NCBI RefSeq assembly: GCF_032144095.1
Contig: NZ_JAVSNJ010000003.1
Coordinates: 180,971-244,970 of the forward strand
DNA: 64,000 nucleotides
Reading direction: 5' to 3'
Source: Sphaerochaeta sp032144095
GTDB taxonomy: Bacteria > Spirochaetota > Spirochaetia > Sphaerochaetales > Sphaerochaetaceae
Shown: positions 8,877-17,152 of the stretch, piece by piece
Numbering within the stretch: the first letter of the stretch is position 1
Layout of the letters: the number at the start of each line of letters is the position of its first letter
Notes under the pieces: model-generated
Told to the model about the DNA's origin: nothing
Seen by the model: only the letters and a program-made list of their open reading frames with translations
Database searches by the model: none
Made by a program: the position numbers and the translations under genes

Positions 8877-9977
8877 TTACCTGACCTCGATCAGGCGGTA
8901 CTCCTGGGTTCCCAGCCCGATCTTCTGGGCGTGTTCCAGTCCTACCCGCCAATTTGTCTGGGGGTGGTTGTTGTCCAGGTTGTCCCCCTTGGTCCCCCCA
9001 AGTCTCGAACCTGCAAGTGGGGTCTGGGCATTTACCGCATCGACACAGGCCCTGTCCAGGGCGACAGGGTCGAAGGAGGCGAACATCCCCACATCGGGTA
9101 CGATTGCCACATCATTGTCCCCATGGCAATCGCAGAAAGGGGAGACGTCTATGACCACGTTGATGTGGAAGGTAGGCCTGCCGTCACATATGGCCTGGGT
9201 ATATTCGCTGATCTTGCAGTTGAGCCTGTCATTGGAGCTGCTGCTGCCTGGCTGGATCGCGTCGGTAGGGCAGACGCCTATGCACATGCCACAGCCGACA
9301 CACCTGTCATGGTCAATCCAGGAGATTCCTTTCGTTATATGTGGTGCATCATGGGCACACACCTTGATGCAGGCCCCGCACCCGATGCAGAGATCTGCTT
9401 CCACCTGGGGCTTGCCATCACTGTGCATCTCCATCTTGCCTGCGCGGGAACCACCACCCATGCCGAGGTTTTTCAATGCCCCGCCAAAGCCTGTCCCTTC
9501 GTGGCCCTTGAAGTGGGCCAGGGAGATGACGATGTCCGCATCCATCAGGGCCCGGCCTATCCTGGCCTCCTTGACATACTCGCCGTTGCGTACAGGGACG
9601 AGCACCTCGTCCGTCCCCTTGAGCCCGTCAGCGATGATGGCATGGCACCCTGTGGCATAGGGCATGTATCCATTCTTGTAGGCACTATCCAGATGGTCCA
9701 GTGCATTCTTCCTCCCCCCGACATAGAGGGTGTTGCAGTCGGTGAGAAAGGGCTTGCCACCAAGTTTCTGCACCATCTTCACCACCGTTGCGGCATAGTT
9801 GGGCCTGAGGAACGCCAGGTTTCCCGGCTCCCCGAAGTGCAGCTTGATGGCAACGAACTTCCCTTTGAAGTCGATCTTGTCCATCCCGGCCTTGGTGATC
9901 AGCCTCTCAAGCTTGTCCAGGCGCGAATCGCCGTTTTCACAGCGTAGGTTTATGAAATGTACATCCGATTGTTTCAC
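8877..9977 (-). CDS. DUF362 protein with two [4Fe-4S] ferredoxin motifs
   Basis: 366 residues: a DUF362 domain split around a bacterial 2[4Fe-4S] ferredoxin insert, with C-I-G-C-G-A-C-I-K-V-C near residue 197 and C-V-G-C-G-M-C-I-G-V-C near residue 226. The function of DUF362 is unsettled; the clusters suggest an electron-transfer or redox role. It starts with GTG in a GTGA overlap with the GDPD gene, so it is the last gene of the trmJ-GDPD operon. The H-F-K-G-H-E-G-T-G-F-G-G-A-L-K-N-L-G-M-G core is the family hallmark. Confidence 0.88.
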   Translation of the reverse strand: MKQSDVHFINLRCENGDSRLDKLERLITKAGMDKIDFKGKFVAIKLHFGEPGNLAFLRPNYAATVVKMVQKLGGKPFLTDCNTLYVGGRKNALDHLDSAYKNGYMPYATGCHAIIADGLKGTDEVLVPVRNGEYVKEARIGRALMDADIVISLAHFKGHEGTGFGGALKNLGMGGGSRAGKMEMHSDGKPQVEADLCIGCGACIKVCAHDAPHITKGISWIDHDRCVGCGMCIGVCPTDAIQPGSSSSNDRLNCKISEYTQAICDGRPTFHINVVIDVSPFCDCHGDNDVAIVPDVGMFASFDPVALDRACVDAVNAQTPLAGSRLGGTKGDNLDNNHPQTNWRVGLEHAQKIGLGTQEYRLIEVR

Positions 9978-10804
9978 GATTGCTCTCCGTCTGGTGTAGT
10001 CAATAGCCCCATGCTCTGGGCTACCTCAAGGGCAAGTGCAGGCTTGTCTGTCATGACTGAGTCGACACCCATGGCAAACAGGCGCTCCATCTCACTTCTT
10101 TCGTTGATGGTCCATACCTGTATGATGGCCCCTCGCTTGTGCATGGCCTTCACGAAGGAGGGGGTAATTACCACAATATAGCCCTGTCTTGGAGGGACCT
10201 GGAAAATTATCTGCCGGCTTTTGCTGAGCTTCTTTGGCAGAAGCCGTATCCAGTAGAGGAAAAGAAAAAACCGCACCTCTACTGAGGTGATGCTCGTCAG
10301 GATCCTGGGTTCCTTCCTGCGCAGGAGCCTGAGGTTGATATAGTGGAATGATGCCCCGACCACCCGCTTCTTGGCTTGGTTTTCATCCAGGACCTTGATG
10401 AAGGCATCGACTATCGCCTCGCCCCTGGTCTTCAAATCGACATTGAAGCGCTGTGCGGGACATGCCCTCAGTGCTTCATCCAGGGTGCAGAGCACCACAC
10501 CCTTTGCCCTGAAGGGGAAGCTCTTTCCCCCATCGGTGGTAAAGGTATAGCCGGCATCAAAGCGCTTGAGCTCCTCGAGTGTGTGGTCCTCGATCCTCCC
10601 GGTTCCGTTGGTGTTGCGCTCCAGAGTCTCGTCATGCCAGATGACGAGAAAGCCGTCCTTGCTCAGGTGGACATCAGTCTCGATGACATCGACGCCCATC
10701 CTATATGCGCTAAGGAAGGCCTCAAGGGTGTTCTCTGGGTAGTGGGCACTGTCACCGCGATGGGCGACCACACGGGGAAGCGGGTCAAAGAATGACTTAA
10801 ACAT
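9974..10804 (-). CDS. Glycerophosphodiester phosphodiesterase
   Basis: 276-residue cytoplasmic GDPD (UgpQ-like) that releases sn-glycerol 3-phosphate from deacylated phospholipids. Catalytic H-R-G and metal ligand P-E-N-T are at residues 15-26, then E-T-D-V-H-L-S-K-D-G and H-D-E-T-L. No signal peptide. Start codon overlaps the trmJ stop by eight bases and its own stop overlaps the DUF362 start, giving a tight three-gene unit with no obvious functional link. Confidence 0.9.
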   Translation of the reverse strand: MFKSFFDPLPRVVAHRGDSAHYPENTLEAFLSAYRMGVDVIETDVHLSKDGFLVIWHDETLERNTNGTGRIEDHTLEELKRFDAGYTFTTDGGKSFPFRAKGVVLCTLDEALRACPAQRFNVDLKTRGEAIVDAFIKVLDENQAKKRVVGASFHYINLRLLRRKEPRILTSITSVEVRFFLFLYWIRLLPKKLSKSRQIIFQVPPRQGYIVVITPSFVKAMHKRGAIIQVWTINERSEMERLFAMGVDSVMTDKPALALEVAQSMGLLTTPDGEQS

Positions 10805-11540
10805 CTTCCTGGGTATCCTTATGTATCTTGATCTTGCTCATTTTCACAAAGACCTTCTCCATCTTCTGGATCTCGCTCTCGGTCAGGGAGGCTCGAACAA
10901 AGACATCCCTTAGGAAGCGGTAGGTCCAGAGCTTTTCATGCCCTTGCTTGAAGTAGCCTACCTCATCCATGGCAGAGGTTGCCGTCGCAGCGGCCTGCTC
11001 ACAGCGACCCTGTTCGACAGGCACTGCCTGCACCGGCCAGGTCTTGATCTTGTCGAAAAGGTTGTAGGTGATGACCTGAACTGCCTGGGACAGGTTCAGG
11101 GAGGGGAAGTCCTCACTGGTGGGGATGCTTACCACCATGGAGCACTGGGCGACCTCGTCGTCGGTAAGTCCGTCAGACTCCCGGCCAAACACGATGGAGA
11201 TGAGCCCTTCCCCTGTATTTTGCACCATGAGGGCAAGCTGCTCCGGATTGAGGGCACTGTTCTTTCGGAACTTTCCCTGCCGTCGGGTTGATGCGACAGT
11301 GAGAACGCTGGTGGCGAGAGCCTCAGAAAGGTTTTCATACCGTGTAGCATTCTCCCAGACGTCACTGGCATGCAGTGCAAGGGTCCGTACCCGATTCTCG
11401 TCGTACTCACGGTCGCCCACCAACACGAGATGGGTGATGCCCATGGTCTTCATGGCACGGCAGACTGAGCCTACATTGGCACCGTCTTGCGTGCCAACCA
11501 GAACGATCTGAATCCTATCCAAATTACTCTTTTGATCCAT
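10797..11540 (-). CDS. trmJ: TrmJ-like SPOUT RNA 2'-O-methyltransferase
   Basis: SpoU/TrmH-family methyltransferase closest in layout to TrmJ, which methylates ribose 32 of tRNAs. N-terminal I-V-L-V-G-T-Q-D-G-A-N-V-G-S-V, then I-V-F-G-R-E-S-D-G-L and S-L-N-L-S-Q-A-V form the SPOUT knot with the SAM site. The C-terminal extension is helical and basic. I chose ATG 11540 because family members begin here and a promoter sits just upstream. A TTG at 11576 would add 12 residues unlike the family. First gene of the trmJ-GDPD-DUF362 operon. Confidence 0.85.
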   Translation of the reverse strand: MDQKSNLDRIQIVLVGTQDGANVGSVCRAMKTMGITHLVLVGDREYDENRVRTLALHASDVWENATRYENLSEALATSVLTVASTRRQGKFRKNSALNPEQLALMVQNTGEGLISIVFGRESDGLTDDEVAQCSMVVSIPTSEDFPSLNLSQAVQVITYNLFDKIKTWPVQAVPVEQGRCEQAAATATSAMDEVGYFKQGHEKLWTYRFLRDVFVRASLTESEIQKMEKVFVKMSKIKIHKDTQEDV

Positions 11541-11547
11541 AGGGAGA

Positions 11548-11589
11548 GTAATATCAGATATTGAAGCTTTTTCCAAGCTGGTCTATAGT
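11548..11589. promoter_or_regulatory. Overlapping divergent promoters of trmJ and the AI-2E permease gene
   Basis: Plus strand: TTGAAG 11561-11566, 17-base spacer, TATAGT 11584-11589, then six bases to ATG 11596. Minus strand: TTGGAA (1176 to 71 of the same block, i.e. 11571-11576), 17-base spacer, TATTAC (11548-11553), then seven bases to ATG 11540. The two promoters occupy the same DNA, so polymerase binding should be mutually exclusive. Both predict leaderless or near-leaderless transcripts. Confidence 0.6.
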
Positions 11590-11595
11590 TGTTCC

Positions 11596-12828
11596 ATGAC
11601 AGACACACCCCAGGCAAACAACCGGTATATTCAGATTTTCCTTGGAATCCTCGTAACCCTTGCAATTCTTGCAGTGCTCAAGCTATCCAAGGATGTCACT
11701 ATCCCCCTGATCCTGTCATTTTTCTGCTTCCTTATTTTCAGTCCTCTGGTACGTCGGCTCGACAAGCTGCACATACCCAGGATCATATCTGTCACCCTGG
11801 TGATGGTGCTCCTGCTCTTCATCTTCGTCGCAGCCGGCTGGTTCATCATCATGACAGTCGATACCCTGGTCAGGCTGATCCCCTTCTATGCAGACAAGGT
11901 GGTATCCCTCGACCGCCTGCTCTCCAGCCGGGTCACCATGTTCATCGAACTGCCTGCAGGCACCTCCTTTTTGTCAAACCTCCCGGTCAACTGGTCGAAC
12001 CTCGCCATCAGCAGCCTGACCAGCATATCCAACAAGTTCCTCTCCATTACCAAGGTTGCGATGCTTGTATTCATCTTCTTCCTCTTCCTTCTTTTGGAAC
12101 GCCAGAGTGCCATCCCCAAGCTGTTGGCAGCTGTGCCTCGAAGCAAGGGGCTGAGGGTGGCTGTCCTTTTCGAACGGATTACCCGCCAGGTTTCCAAGTA
12201 CCTGCTGCTCAAGGGTGTCATCAGCGCCATGACAGGGGTCATGTTCTACCTCACTGCCCTGGTGACCGGCCTTGACCTGCCCGTACTCTGGGGGGTACTG
12301 GCCTTTGTCTTCAACTTCATCCCCTCGATCGGGTCGCTGATCATCACCACCCTCACCATTCTGATGGCCCTTATCCAGTTTGCCCCAGTCTGGTCCAATG
12401 TCATCTACGTCGCCATCATGACCATCAGCATACAGACCATCCTGGGAAACATCATCGATCCCAAGCTCCAGGGAGGCCAGCTGAACCTCTCGCCCTTTGT
12501 CATCCTGGTTTCCCTCTCCCTGTGGGGCTACATCTGGGGAATCCCAGGCATGTTCCTCTCTGTCCCCATCACCAGTGTGTTGCAGATCCTCTGTGCAAAT
12601 GTCAAATCCCTTAGGCCGATCGCAATCCTCATCAGCAGCGGCAAGAGCTACCAGCGGGAGAGCGAAAAGCAGAATGCCCTGGCCCGGTACCTTCGTAAGC
12701 AAGAGAAGCTGAAGCGAGGGGAGGATCCCTCTGCCAAAAGCATGGAGAGGGCTGAGGAGCAAGAGGCTACCAACACCTACCACAAGGGCGATTTCATCCT
12801 GCCCGAGAGTTTTGGCGAGAAAAAATGA
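11596..12828 (+). CDS. AI-2E / PerM-family membrane permease
   Basis: 410 residues of the UPF0118 family, integral inner membrane, with helices near residues 12-60, 65-90, 145-165, 205-320 and the characteristic L-W-G-V-L-A-F-V-F-N-F-I-P-S-I-G-S. Members include the autoinducer-2 exporter TqsA and sodium/proton antiporters, so the substrate is open. The last 60 residues form a charged cytoplasmic tail. It overlaps the MutY-like gene by four bases. No Shine-Dalgarno; the -10 box ends six bases before the ATG. Confidence 0.85.
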   Translation: MTDTPQANNRYIQIFLGILVTLAILAVLKLSKDVTIPLILSFFCFLIFSPLVRRLDKLHIPRIISVTLVMVLLLFIFVAAGWFIIMTVDTLVRLIPFYADKVVSLDRLLSSRVTMFIELPAGTSFLSNLPVNWSNLAISSLTSISNKFLSITKVAMLVFIFFLFLLLERQSAIPKLLAAVPRSKGLRVAVLFERITRQVSKYLLLKGVISAMTGVMFYLTALVTGLDLPVLWGVLAFVFNFIPSIGSLIITTLTILMALIQFAPVWSNVIYVAIMTISIQTILGNIIDPKLQGGQLNLSPFVILVSLSLWGYIWGIPGMFLSVPITSVLQILCANVKSLRPIAILISSGKSYQRESEKQNALARYLRKQEKLKRGEDPSAKSMERAEEQEATNTYHKGDFILPESFGEKK

Positions 12829-13709
12829 ACGGCTTTCCCCATCTCCATCCCGATGCTGCCCAACCCTACCTGGGGCAGACCTTCCCCCAGACAGATGAGG
12901 GCCTTTTGGCCTTCAAGGCACTTATCCTTGGTTTCTATGCAGACCATGGGCGCCAGTTTGCCTGGAGAGAGACAAGCGACCCCTACCGTATCCTGCTTTC
13001 CGAGGTGATGCTCCAGCAGACCCAGACAAGTAGGGTTGAACCCAAGTATGAGACCTTCCTCTCCCTGTGGCCCGACTTTTCCAGCTTGGCGGAGGTGTCG
13101 GTCGAGGAGCTGCTCGCCCAGTGGAAGGGCCTTGGCTACAACCGCCGAGCCCTGAACCTCCGCAAGGCCGCAAGGATGACAGAGGCCTGGGGATGGACGA
13201 TCCCCAACGACAAGGCCCTCATCGAGTCGTTGCCAGGTGTAGGCAAGGCGACAGGTGCGGCGATCCTCAGCTTCTGCTACCAGCAGAAGTCCGTCTATCT
13301 GGAGACCAATATCCGCCGGGTCCTGCTCACCTGCTTTTATCCCGATCAGGGTGAAGTCAGGGACAAGGAGCTGGAAGCCTTGCTGCACGAGCTGAGCTTG
13401 ATCAACGAGGATACGAAAAGCTGGTACTATGCCCTGATGGACTACGGGGTGCTGCTCAAGGCCCTCTTTCCCAATGCGAACAAGCGTAGTGCACACTACA
13501 CCAAGCAGAAGCAGTTCGAGAACTCCAACCGGCAGATACGGGGACAGCTGATACACCTGCTTACCGATACCGGTGCAAAGAGCCTGGTAGCCATCTATGA
13601 CCTGCTTTCGCATTTTGAGGAGGAACGCATCCTCAACGCCCTTGACCAGCTTGCAAAGGAGGGGTTTGTCCAGGAGAAGGGTAGTGTCTATGGGATCAGT
13701 GAGCAGTAG
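12825..13709 (+). CDS. MutY/EndoIII-like HhH-GPD DNA glycosylase lacking the iron-sulfur cluster
   Basis: 294 residues. The HhH-GPD fold is clear: S-E-V-M-L-Q-Q-T-Q-T with the MutY catalytic Glu near residue 58, W-K-G-L-G-Y-N-R-R-A, and the hairpin L-P-G-V-G-K-A-T-G. Two features differ from MutY. The catalytic Asp in L-D-G-N is Glu here (L-E-T-N-I-R-R-V), and the four cluster cysteines are missing (the region reads K-A-L-F-P-N-A-N-K-R-S-A-H-Y). The NUDIX-like C-terminal domain that recognises 8-oxoG is also absent and replaced by a short winged-helix-like segment. It may excise A opposite 8-oxoG or a different base. Co-translated with the permease gene. Confidence 0.8.
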   Translation: MNGFPHLHPDAAQPYLGQTFPQTDEGLLAFKALILGFYADHGRQFAWRETSDPYRILLSEVMLQQTQTSRVEPKYETFLSLWPDFSSLAEVSVEELLAQWKGLGYNRRALNLRKAARMTEAWGWTIPNDKALIESLPGVGKATGAAILSFCYQQKSVYLETNIRRVLLTCFYPDQGEVRDKELEALLHELSLINEDTKSWYYALMDYGVLLKALFPNANKRSAHYTKQKQFENSNRQIRGQLIHLLTDTGAKSLVAIYDLLSHFEEERILNALDQLAKEGFVQEKGSVYGISEQ

Positions 13710-14601
13710 CCCTGTCGGAAAGCAGGTTCCCACCCATCCCCAGAAGCATCAGAATGGCTCCGATGAAAAGGTTGGGGGAGAACATATCAAGGAACAGGGC
13801 ATCAATGGCCAGACTGGTCAGTATCTGGGCTGAAGAGAGCAATAAGGCTGAGTAGATCGCAGGGACCTTGGTTATCACATAGCAGGTGGACACCACCACA
13901 AAGATGGCCAGGACCCCTCCGCCCAGCACAAGGATTGGCGAAAGGCTTGGTATGACCCTGAACCCCTGGAGCGTCGCCCTTGGGGCGGTGATGGAGTAGA
14001 AGAGCACCCCTGCGATGAGGCCGGTGAGAAAGTTGTGCCTCGAGGCAAATATCGACCCCTTGTAGTTGGCAAAGGTGCTGTTGAGCACCATCTGGGTCAT
14101 GGTGAGCGCCCCTGCAAGGAAGCCCAGCAAGATATACCCAAGGACAAAATCTCCCTCTCCTCCCAAGGCCATCACCACAATACCCACCCCGCTGATGGCG
14201 AGGCTTGCCATCTTCTTGTTGCTGAGCTTGCGTTTTTCCATTCCCAGAAAGCCGGTAAGGTCGAACAGGACGGAGGAGAAGCTCTGGCCGAATACCGTGC
14301 TCGCCATGGCTAGCGAAGCACCGGTATGGACGATGGTATAGTAGTTGCAGTTGAGGATTACCAGCCCGAACACCCCGTTGAACCAGAGGTAGGGCGGGGC
14401 GCTCTTTCTTGCAGGGTTGATGCTCTTGTTGCGCCTGCCTAGCAGCAGCAACAAGCTGAGGAAGGTGAGCCCGATGATGTGGTTGACGATGAGGGAGACG
14501 CCCATGGTCGCTGCCACCCCAAACTGGGTGTTGGCCACAACCATGACCGATATCACCATTCCTGTGAGAAAATCAAGAAAAAGATAGATGGCCTGCTGCA
14601 T
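13696..14601 (-). CDS. DMT-superfamily permease (YdcZ/DUF606-like)
   Basis: About 300 residues with ten hydrophobic helices in two similar halves, as in small-metabolite DMT exporters of the DUF606/EamA group. Substrate unknown. Its 3' end overlaps the convergent MutY-like gene by 14 bases. I prefer ATG 14601 over ATG 14610 because a TACAAT -10 box lies at 14609-14614, which would place 14610 at or upstream of the transcription start. Confidence 0.8.
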   Translation of the reverse strand: MQQAIYLFLDFLTGMVISVMVVANTQFGVAATMGVSLIVNHIIGLTFLSLLLLLGRRNKSINPARKSAPPYLWFNGVFGLVILNCNYYTIVHTGASLAMASTVFGQSFSSVLFDLTGFLGMEKRKLSNKKMASLAISGVGIVVMALGGEGDFVLGYILLGFLAGALTMTQMVLNSTFANYKGSIFASRHNFLTGLIAGVLFYSITAPRATLQGFRVIPSLSPILVLGGGVLAIFVVVSTCYVITKVPAIYSALLLSSAQILTSLAIDALFLDMFSPNLFIGAILMLLGMGGNLLSDRATAH

Positions 14602-14608
14602 GGTGGTC

Positions 14609-14656
14609 ATTGTACCCGTTTTGCCCTTGTCATGCCAGCGAATAAATCCCTACAAT
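14609..14656. promoter_or_regulatory. Divergent promoters of cobT and the DMT permease gene
   Basis: Plus strand for cobT: TTGTCA 14627-14632, 18-base spacer, TACAAT 14651-14656, six bases to ATG 14663. Minus strand for the permease: TACAAT at 14609-14614, seven bases to ATG 14601, with a weaker -35. Again no ribosome-binding site on either side. No cobalamin riboswitch elements fit in this short gap. Confidence 0.55.
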
Positions 14657-14662
14657 GGCTCC

Positions 14663-15709
14663 ATGCCGATACAACCGATAGACAAGAATCGTATGCACGC
14701 CTTGCAGCAGACCCTGCTACAGAAGGCCATGCCTCCAGGCAGCCTTGGGGAACTGGCCGCCTTGGCCATCAGGATCGCCCTCATAACGCCTCGCCCCGTA
14801 TCCAGGCTCTCCCTGCTCATCTTTGCAGGTGACCATGGGATAGTGGAGGAAGGGGTAACCCATAGCCCTCAGGAGATAACCTGGCAACAGTGTCTGAACT
14901 TTGCGAAGGGAGGGGGTGCCTGTGGCCTCTTTGCCCGGGCCCATGGGGTTGACCTCACGGTTGTGGATATGGGTGTCGCCCACCAGTTTCTCCCCTCCGA
15001 TGGCGTCCTGGACCGCAAGATTGGCATGGGTACCAGGAATTTTCTGAGAGAAGATGCGATGGATGCAAAGCAGTGCCTTTTGGCAATGCAGTGTGGCAGG
15101 CTTCTTGTCCGCCAGAAGAAACAGGCGGGCTTTGATGCCATCGCCTTTGGGGAGATGGGGGTAGGGAACACCAGCAGTGCCTCGGCCATAGCCTCAGCCC
15201 TTACCTGCCTGAAAGTCGACTCGGTAACAGGCAGGGGCAGCGGGTTGAGTGACTGCGACCTCAAGGCCAAGTGTGATGTCATAGAGCTTGCCCTCAAAAG
15301 AAATCCTGTCCGAACCCCCCTTGGGGTCCTTGCTGCCTTCGGCGGGTTTGAGATAGCGGCCATGGTAGGGGCCATCATAGAGGCAGCGGCTCTCTCCCTG
15401 CCGACATTGCTCGACGGCTTCATAACCACGGCAGCTGCTGTGGTAAGCTGTGCCATCGAGCCGAACTGCAAGGAGTACCTCATCCCGGCCCACCTGTCAG
15501 GGATGCAAGGCCATGACCTGTTGCTGGACTATCTCGGCCTACCCAGGCCTATCCTGGATCTGGGCATGCAGCTGGGGGAGGGTACGGGAGCCCTGACTGC
15601 TTGGCCGATTGTCTCCCAGGCCAGCAGGATACTTACGGAAATGACGAGCTTTAGCCATGCAGGGGTAACCGATAGCACCTCCCTGCTGAGGGAAAAGGGA
15701 ATATTCTGA
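14663..15709 (+). CDS. cobT: Nicotinate-nucleotide-dimethylbenzimidazole phosphoribosyltransferase CobT
   Basis: Activates the lower-ligand base to its alpha-ribotide for cobamide assembly. 348 residues, family length about 350. Signatures: P-P-G-S-L-G near residue 28, F-A-G-D-H-G-I, F-A-K-G-G-G-A, G-E-M-G-V-G-N-T-S-S-A, and the catalytic Glu in L-G-M-Q-L-G-E-G-T-G-A near residue 320. First gene of cobT-cbiR-cobU-cobS. The frame is open upstream of 14663, but those codons precede the predicted transcription start and do not resemble CobT. Confidence 0.95.
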   Translation: MPIQPIDKNRMHALQQTLLQKAMPPGSLGELAALAIRIALITPRPVSRLSLLIFAGDHGIVEEGVTHSPQEITWQQCLNFAKGGGACGLFARAHGVDLTVVDMGVAHQFLPSDGVLDRKIGMGTRNFLREDAMDAKQCLLAMQCGRLLVRQKKQAGFDAIAFGEMGVGNTSSASAIASALTCLKVDSVTGRGSGLSDCDLKAKCDVIELALKRNPVRTPLGVLAAFGGFEIAAMVGAIIEAAALSLPTLLDGFITTAAAVVSCAIEPNCKEYLIPAHLSGMQGHDLLLDYLGLPRPILDLGMQLGEGTGALTAWPIVSQASRILTEMTSFSHAGVTDSTSLLREKGIF

Positions 15710-15710
15710 T

Positions 15711-16526
15711 ATGAGGATAGGAACCACAAGCTATATCCTGGAAGATGACATACTGCCCAATGTCCGCTATCTCGCCCCCTTGGTCGACGATATCGAACTG
15801 GTCTTGTTTGAGAGCGAGGGTGAGGATAACCTGCCCTCTCCCAGTGTGATAGCCTCCCTCAAGGAGCTCGCTGAGGAGCATTCGCTTACCTACACGGTGC
15901 ATTTCCCCTTGGATGTCTATCCAGGATCGAAGGAAAAGGCCGTTCGGCAGAAGACTCTGGATACCTACCTGAGAATCCTCTCCCTGACTGAGCCCCTGGA
16001 CCCCTTTGGCTACATTCTCCACCTTACCCCTGACATGTATGGGCCCAAGGCATCGGAGGATATCCCCCAGTGGCTCTCCTACCTCGATGAGAGCCTCTAC
16101 CGGCTCCTGGAGCGATCCTCGGTGAGCAGCCGCCTCTTCTGTGCAGAGACGCTCAGCTACCCCTTCTCCCTGGTAGAGGAGCTTGTACGCAAGCACAATC
16201 TGATGGTTACCTTGGATATCGGCCATGTGTGGATGATGGGCTATGACCCGCACCAGGCCTGCTCTTCCTTGCTTGCCGAGACGAGGGTCTGCCACCTCCA
16301 TGGGGTGGACAAGGCGGGACGCGACCACCAGAGCCTGGATAAGGGGGACCCCAAGCAGATCGAGAGCTTCCTGTCCCGTTTGGTCGAGCAGGGCCAAGAC
16401 GGGAAGGAGAGGGTCCTGACGCTGGAGGTGTTCAATCAGCATGACTTTCTCACATCCCTCTCCCTCTTGAGGCAAAGCCATGCTATGATGGAAAAAAGAG
16501 AGGCAGGCAAGCTATGGCAACAATAG
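15711..16526 (+). CDS. cbiR: Cobamide-remodelling hydrolase CbiR-like (AP endonuclease 2 / TIM barrel)
   Basis: 271-residue sugar-phosphate isomerase/epimerase-type TIM barrel. Likely metal ligands: His in Y-T-V-H-F-P, Glu in C-A-E-T-L-S-Y, D-I-G-H-V-W, H-L-H-G-V-D, and Glu in T-L-E-V-F. It starts one base after cobT and overlaps cobU by 13 bases, so it belongs to nucleotide-loop metabolism. CbiR, described in Akkermansia, is a member of this superfamily that opens the loop of foreign cobamides so the lower ligand can be replaced. I infer the same here from fold plus context. A generic xylose-isomerase-like enzyme is the alternative. Confidence 0.72.
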   Translation: MRIGTTSYILEDDILPNVRYLAPLVDDIELVLFESEGEDNLPSPSVIASLKELAEEHSLTYTVHFPLDVYPGSKEKAVRQKTLDTYLRILSLTEPLDPFGYILHLTPDMYGPKASEDIPQWLSYLDESLYRLLERSSVSSRLFCAETLSYPFSLVEELVRKHNLMVTLDIGHVWMMGYDPHQACSSLLAETRVCHLHGVDKAGRDHQSLDKGDPKQIESFLSRLVEQGQDGKERVLTLEVFNQHDFLTSLSLLRQSHAMMEKREAGKLWQQ

Positions 16527-17152
16527 ATATCAAGAGTTCGAAGAGTCATGTGTCCTCGATCAAGGGCGGTAAAGGTTCAATGTCCTCTACCACCAGCGGT
16601 GTGCGTATCCGTACCAGGCTGAAAAGCCAGTTGACGCTGGTACTAGGGGGAGGTCGCAGCGGGAAAAGCTCCTATGCGCAGGATTATGCCCTAGGTGCCT
16701 CGGAAGGGACCCAGAGCCGCGCCTATATTGCAACAGCCGAACCCATTGACGAGGAGATGAAGGCCCGTATCGCTGCCCACCAGAAGGATCGGGCAGACCG
16801 CTTCATCACCATTGAGGAGCCTCTTGACCTCGTCTCTGCCATCAGATCCCTTCCCCAATCGGTTGAGGTGTGTGTCGTCGACTGCCTCACTGTCTGGCTT
16901 GGAAACCTTCTCTACCACAAGATGGATACAGCCAAGGAGTTGGATGCGTTGGTCAGCCTGCTCAAGCAGCCTCCCTGCGACATCCTGCTGGTTAGCAATG
17001 AGACCGGTCTTGGGCTCATTCCTGCCGATGCAGAGAGCAGGGCCTTTAGGGATATCGCGGGCTGGATGAACCAGGACCTTGCAGCCATTTCCAAGAACGT
17101 CATCCTGCTGGTGGCAGGCCTTCCGTTGGCACTCAAGGGTGAAGTCTTGTGA
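16514..17152 (+). CDS. cobU: Adenosylcobinamide kinase / guanylyltransferase CobU
   Basis: Phosphorylates adenosylcobinamide and transfers GMP to give AdoCbi-GDP. P-loop G-G-G-R-S-G-K-S at residues 45-52; catalytic-site His in R-I-A-A-H-Q-K-D-R; conserved D-C-L-T-V-W-L and V-S-N-E-T-G-L-G near residue 157. The first 38 residues, Ser/Lys-rich, extend beyond the usual N terminus. Met23 is an alternative start, but the upstream ATG has AGG spacing and the gene overlap typical of this cluster. Confidence 0.93.
   Translation: MATIDIKSSKSHVSSIKGGKGSMSSTTSGVRIRTRLKSQLTLVLGGGRSGKSSYAQDYALGASEGTQSRAYIATAEPIDEEMKARIAAHQKDRADRFITIEEPLDLVSAIRSLPQSVEVCVVDCLTVWLGNLLYHKMDTAKELDALVSLLKQPPCDILLVSNETGLGLIPADAESRAFRDIAGWMNQDLAAISKNVILLVAGLPLALKGEVL

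Noticed and set aside
8862..9947. Long plus-strand frame opposite the DUF362 gene
   Set aside because: Antisense shadow; the minus-strand frame has two ferredoxin motifs and a GTGA overlap with the GDPD gene.
14588..14662. Longer N terminus for CobT
   Set aside because: The extra codons lie upstream of the predicted transcription start, are Cys/Val-rich and do not resemble CobT.
14611..14662. Cobalamin riboswitch upstream of cobT
   Set aside because: The gap is too short and no B12-box-like sequence is seen.
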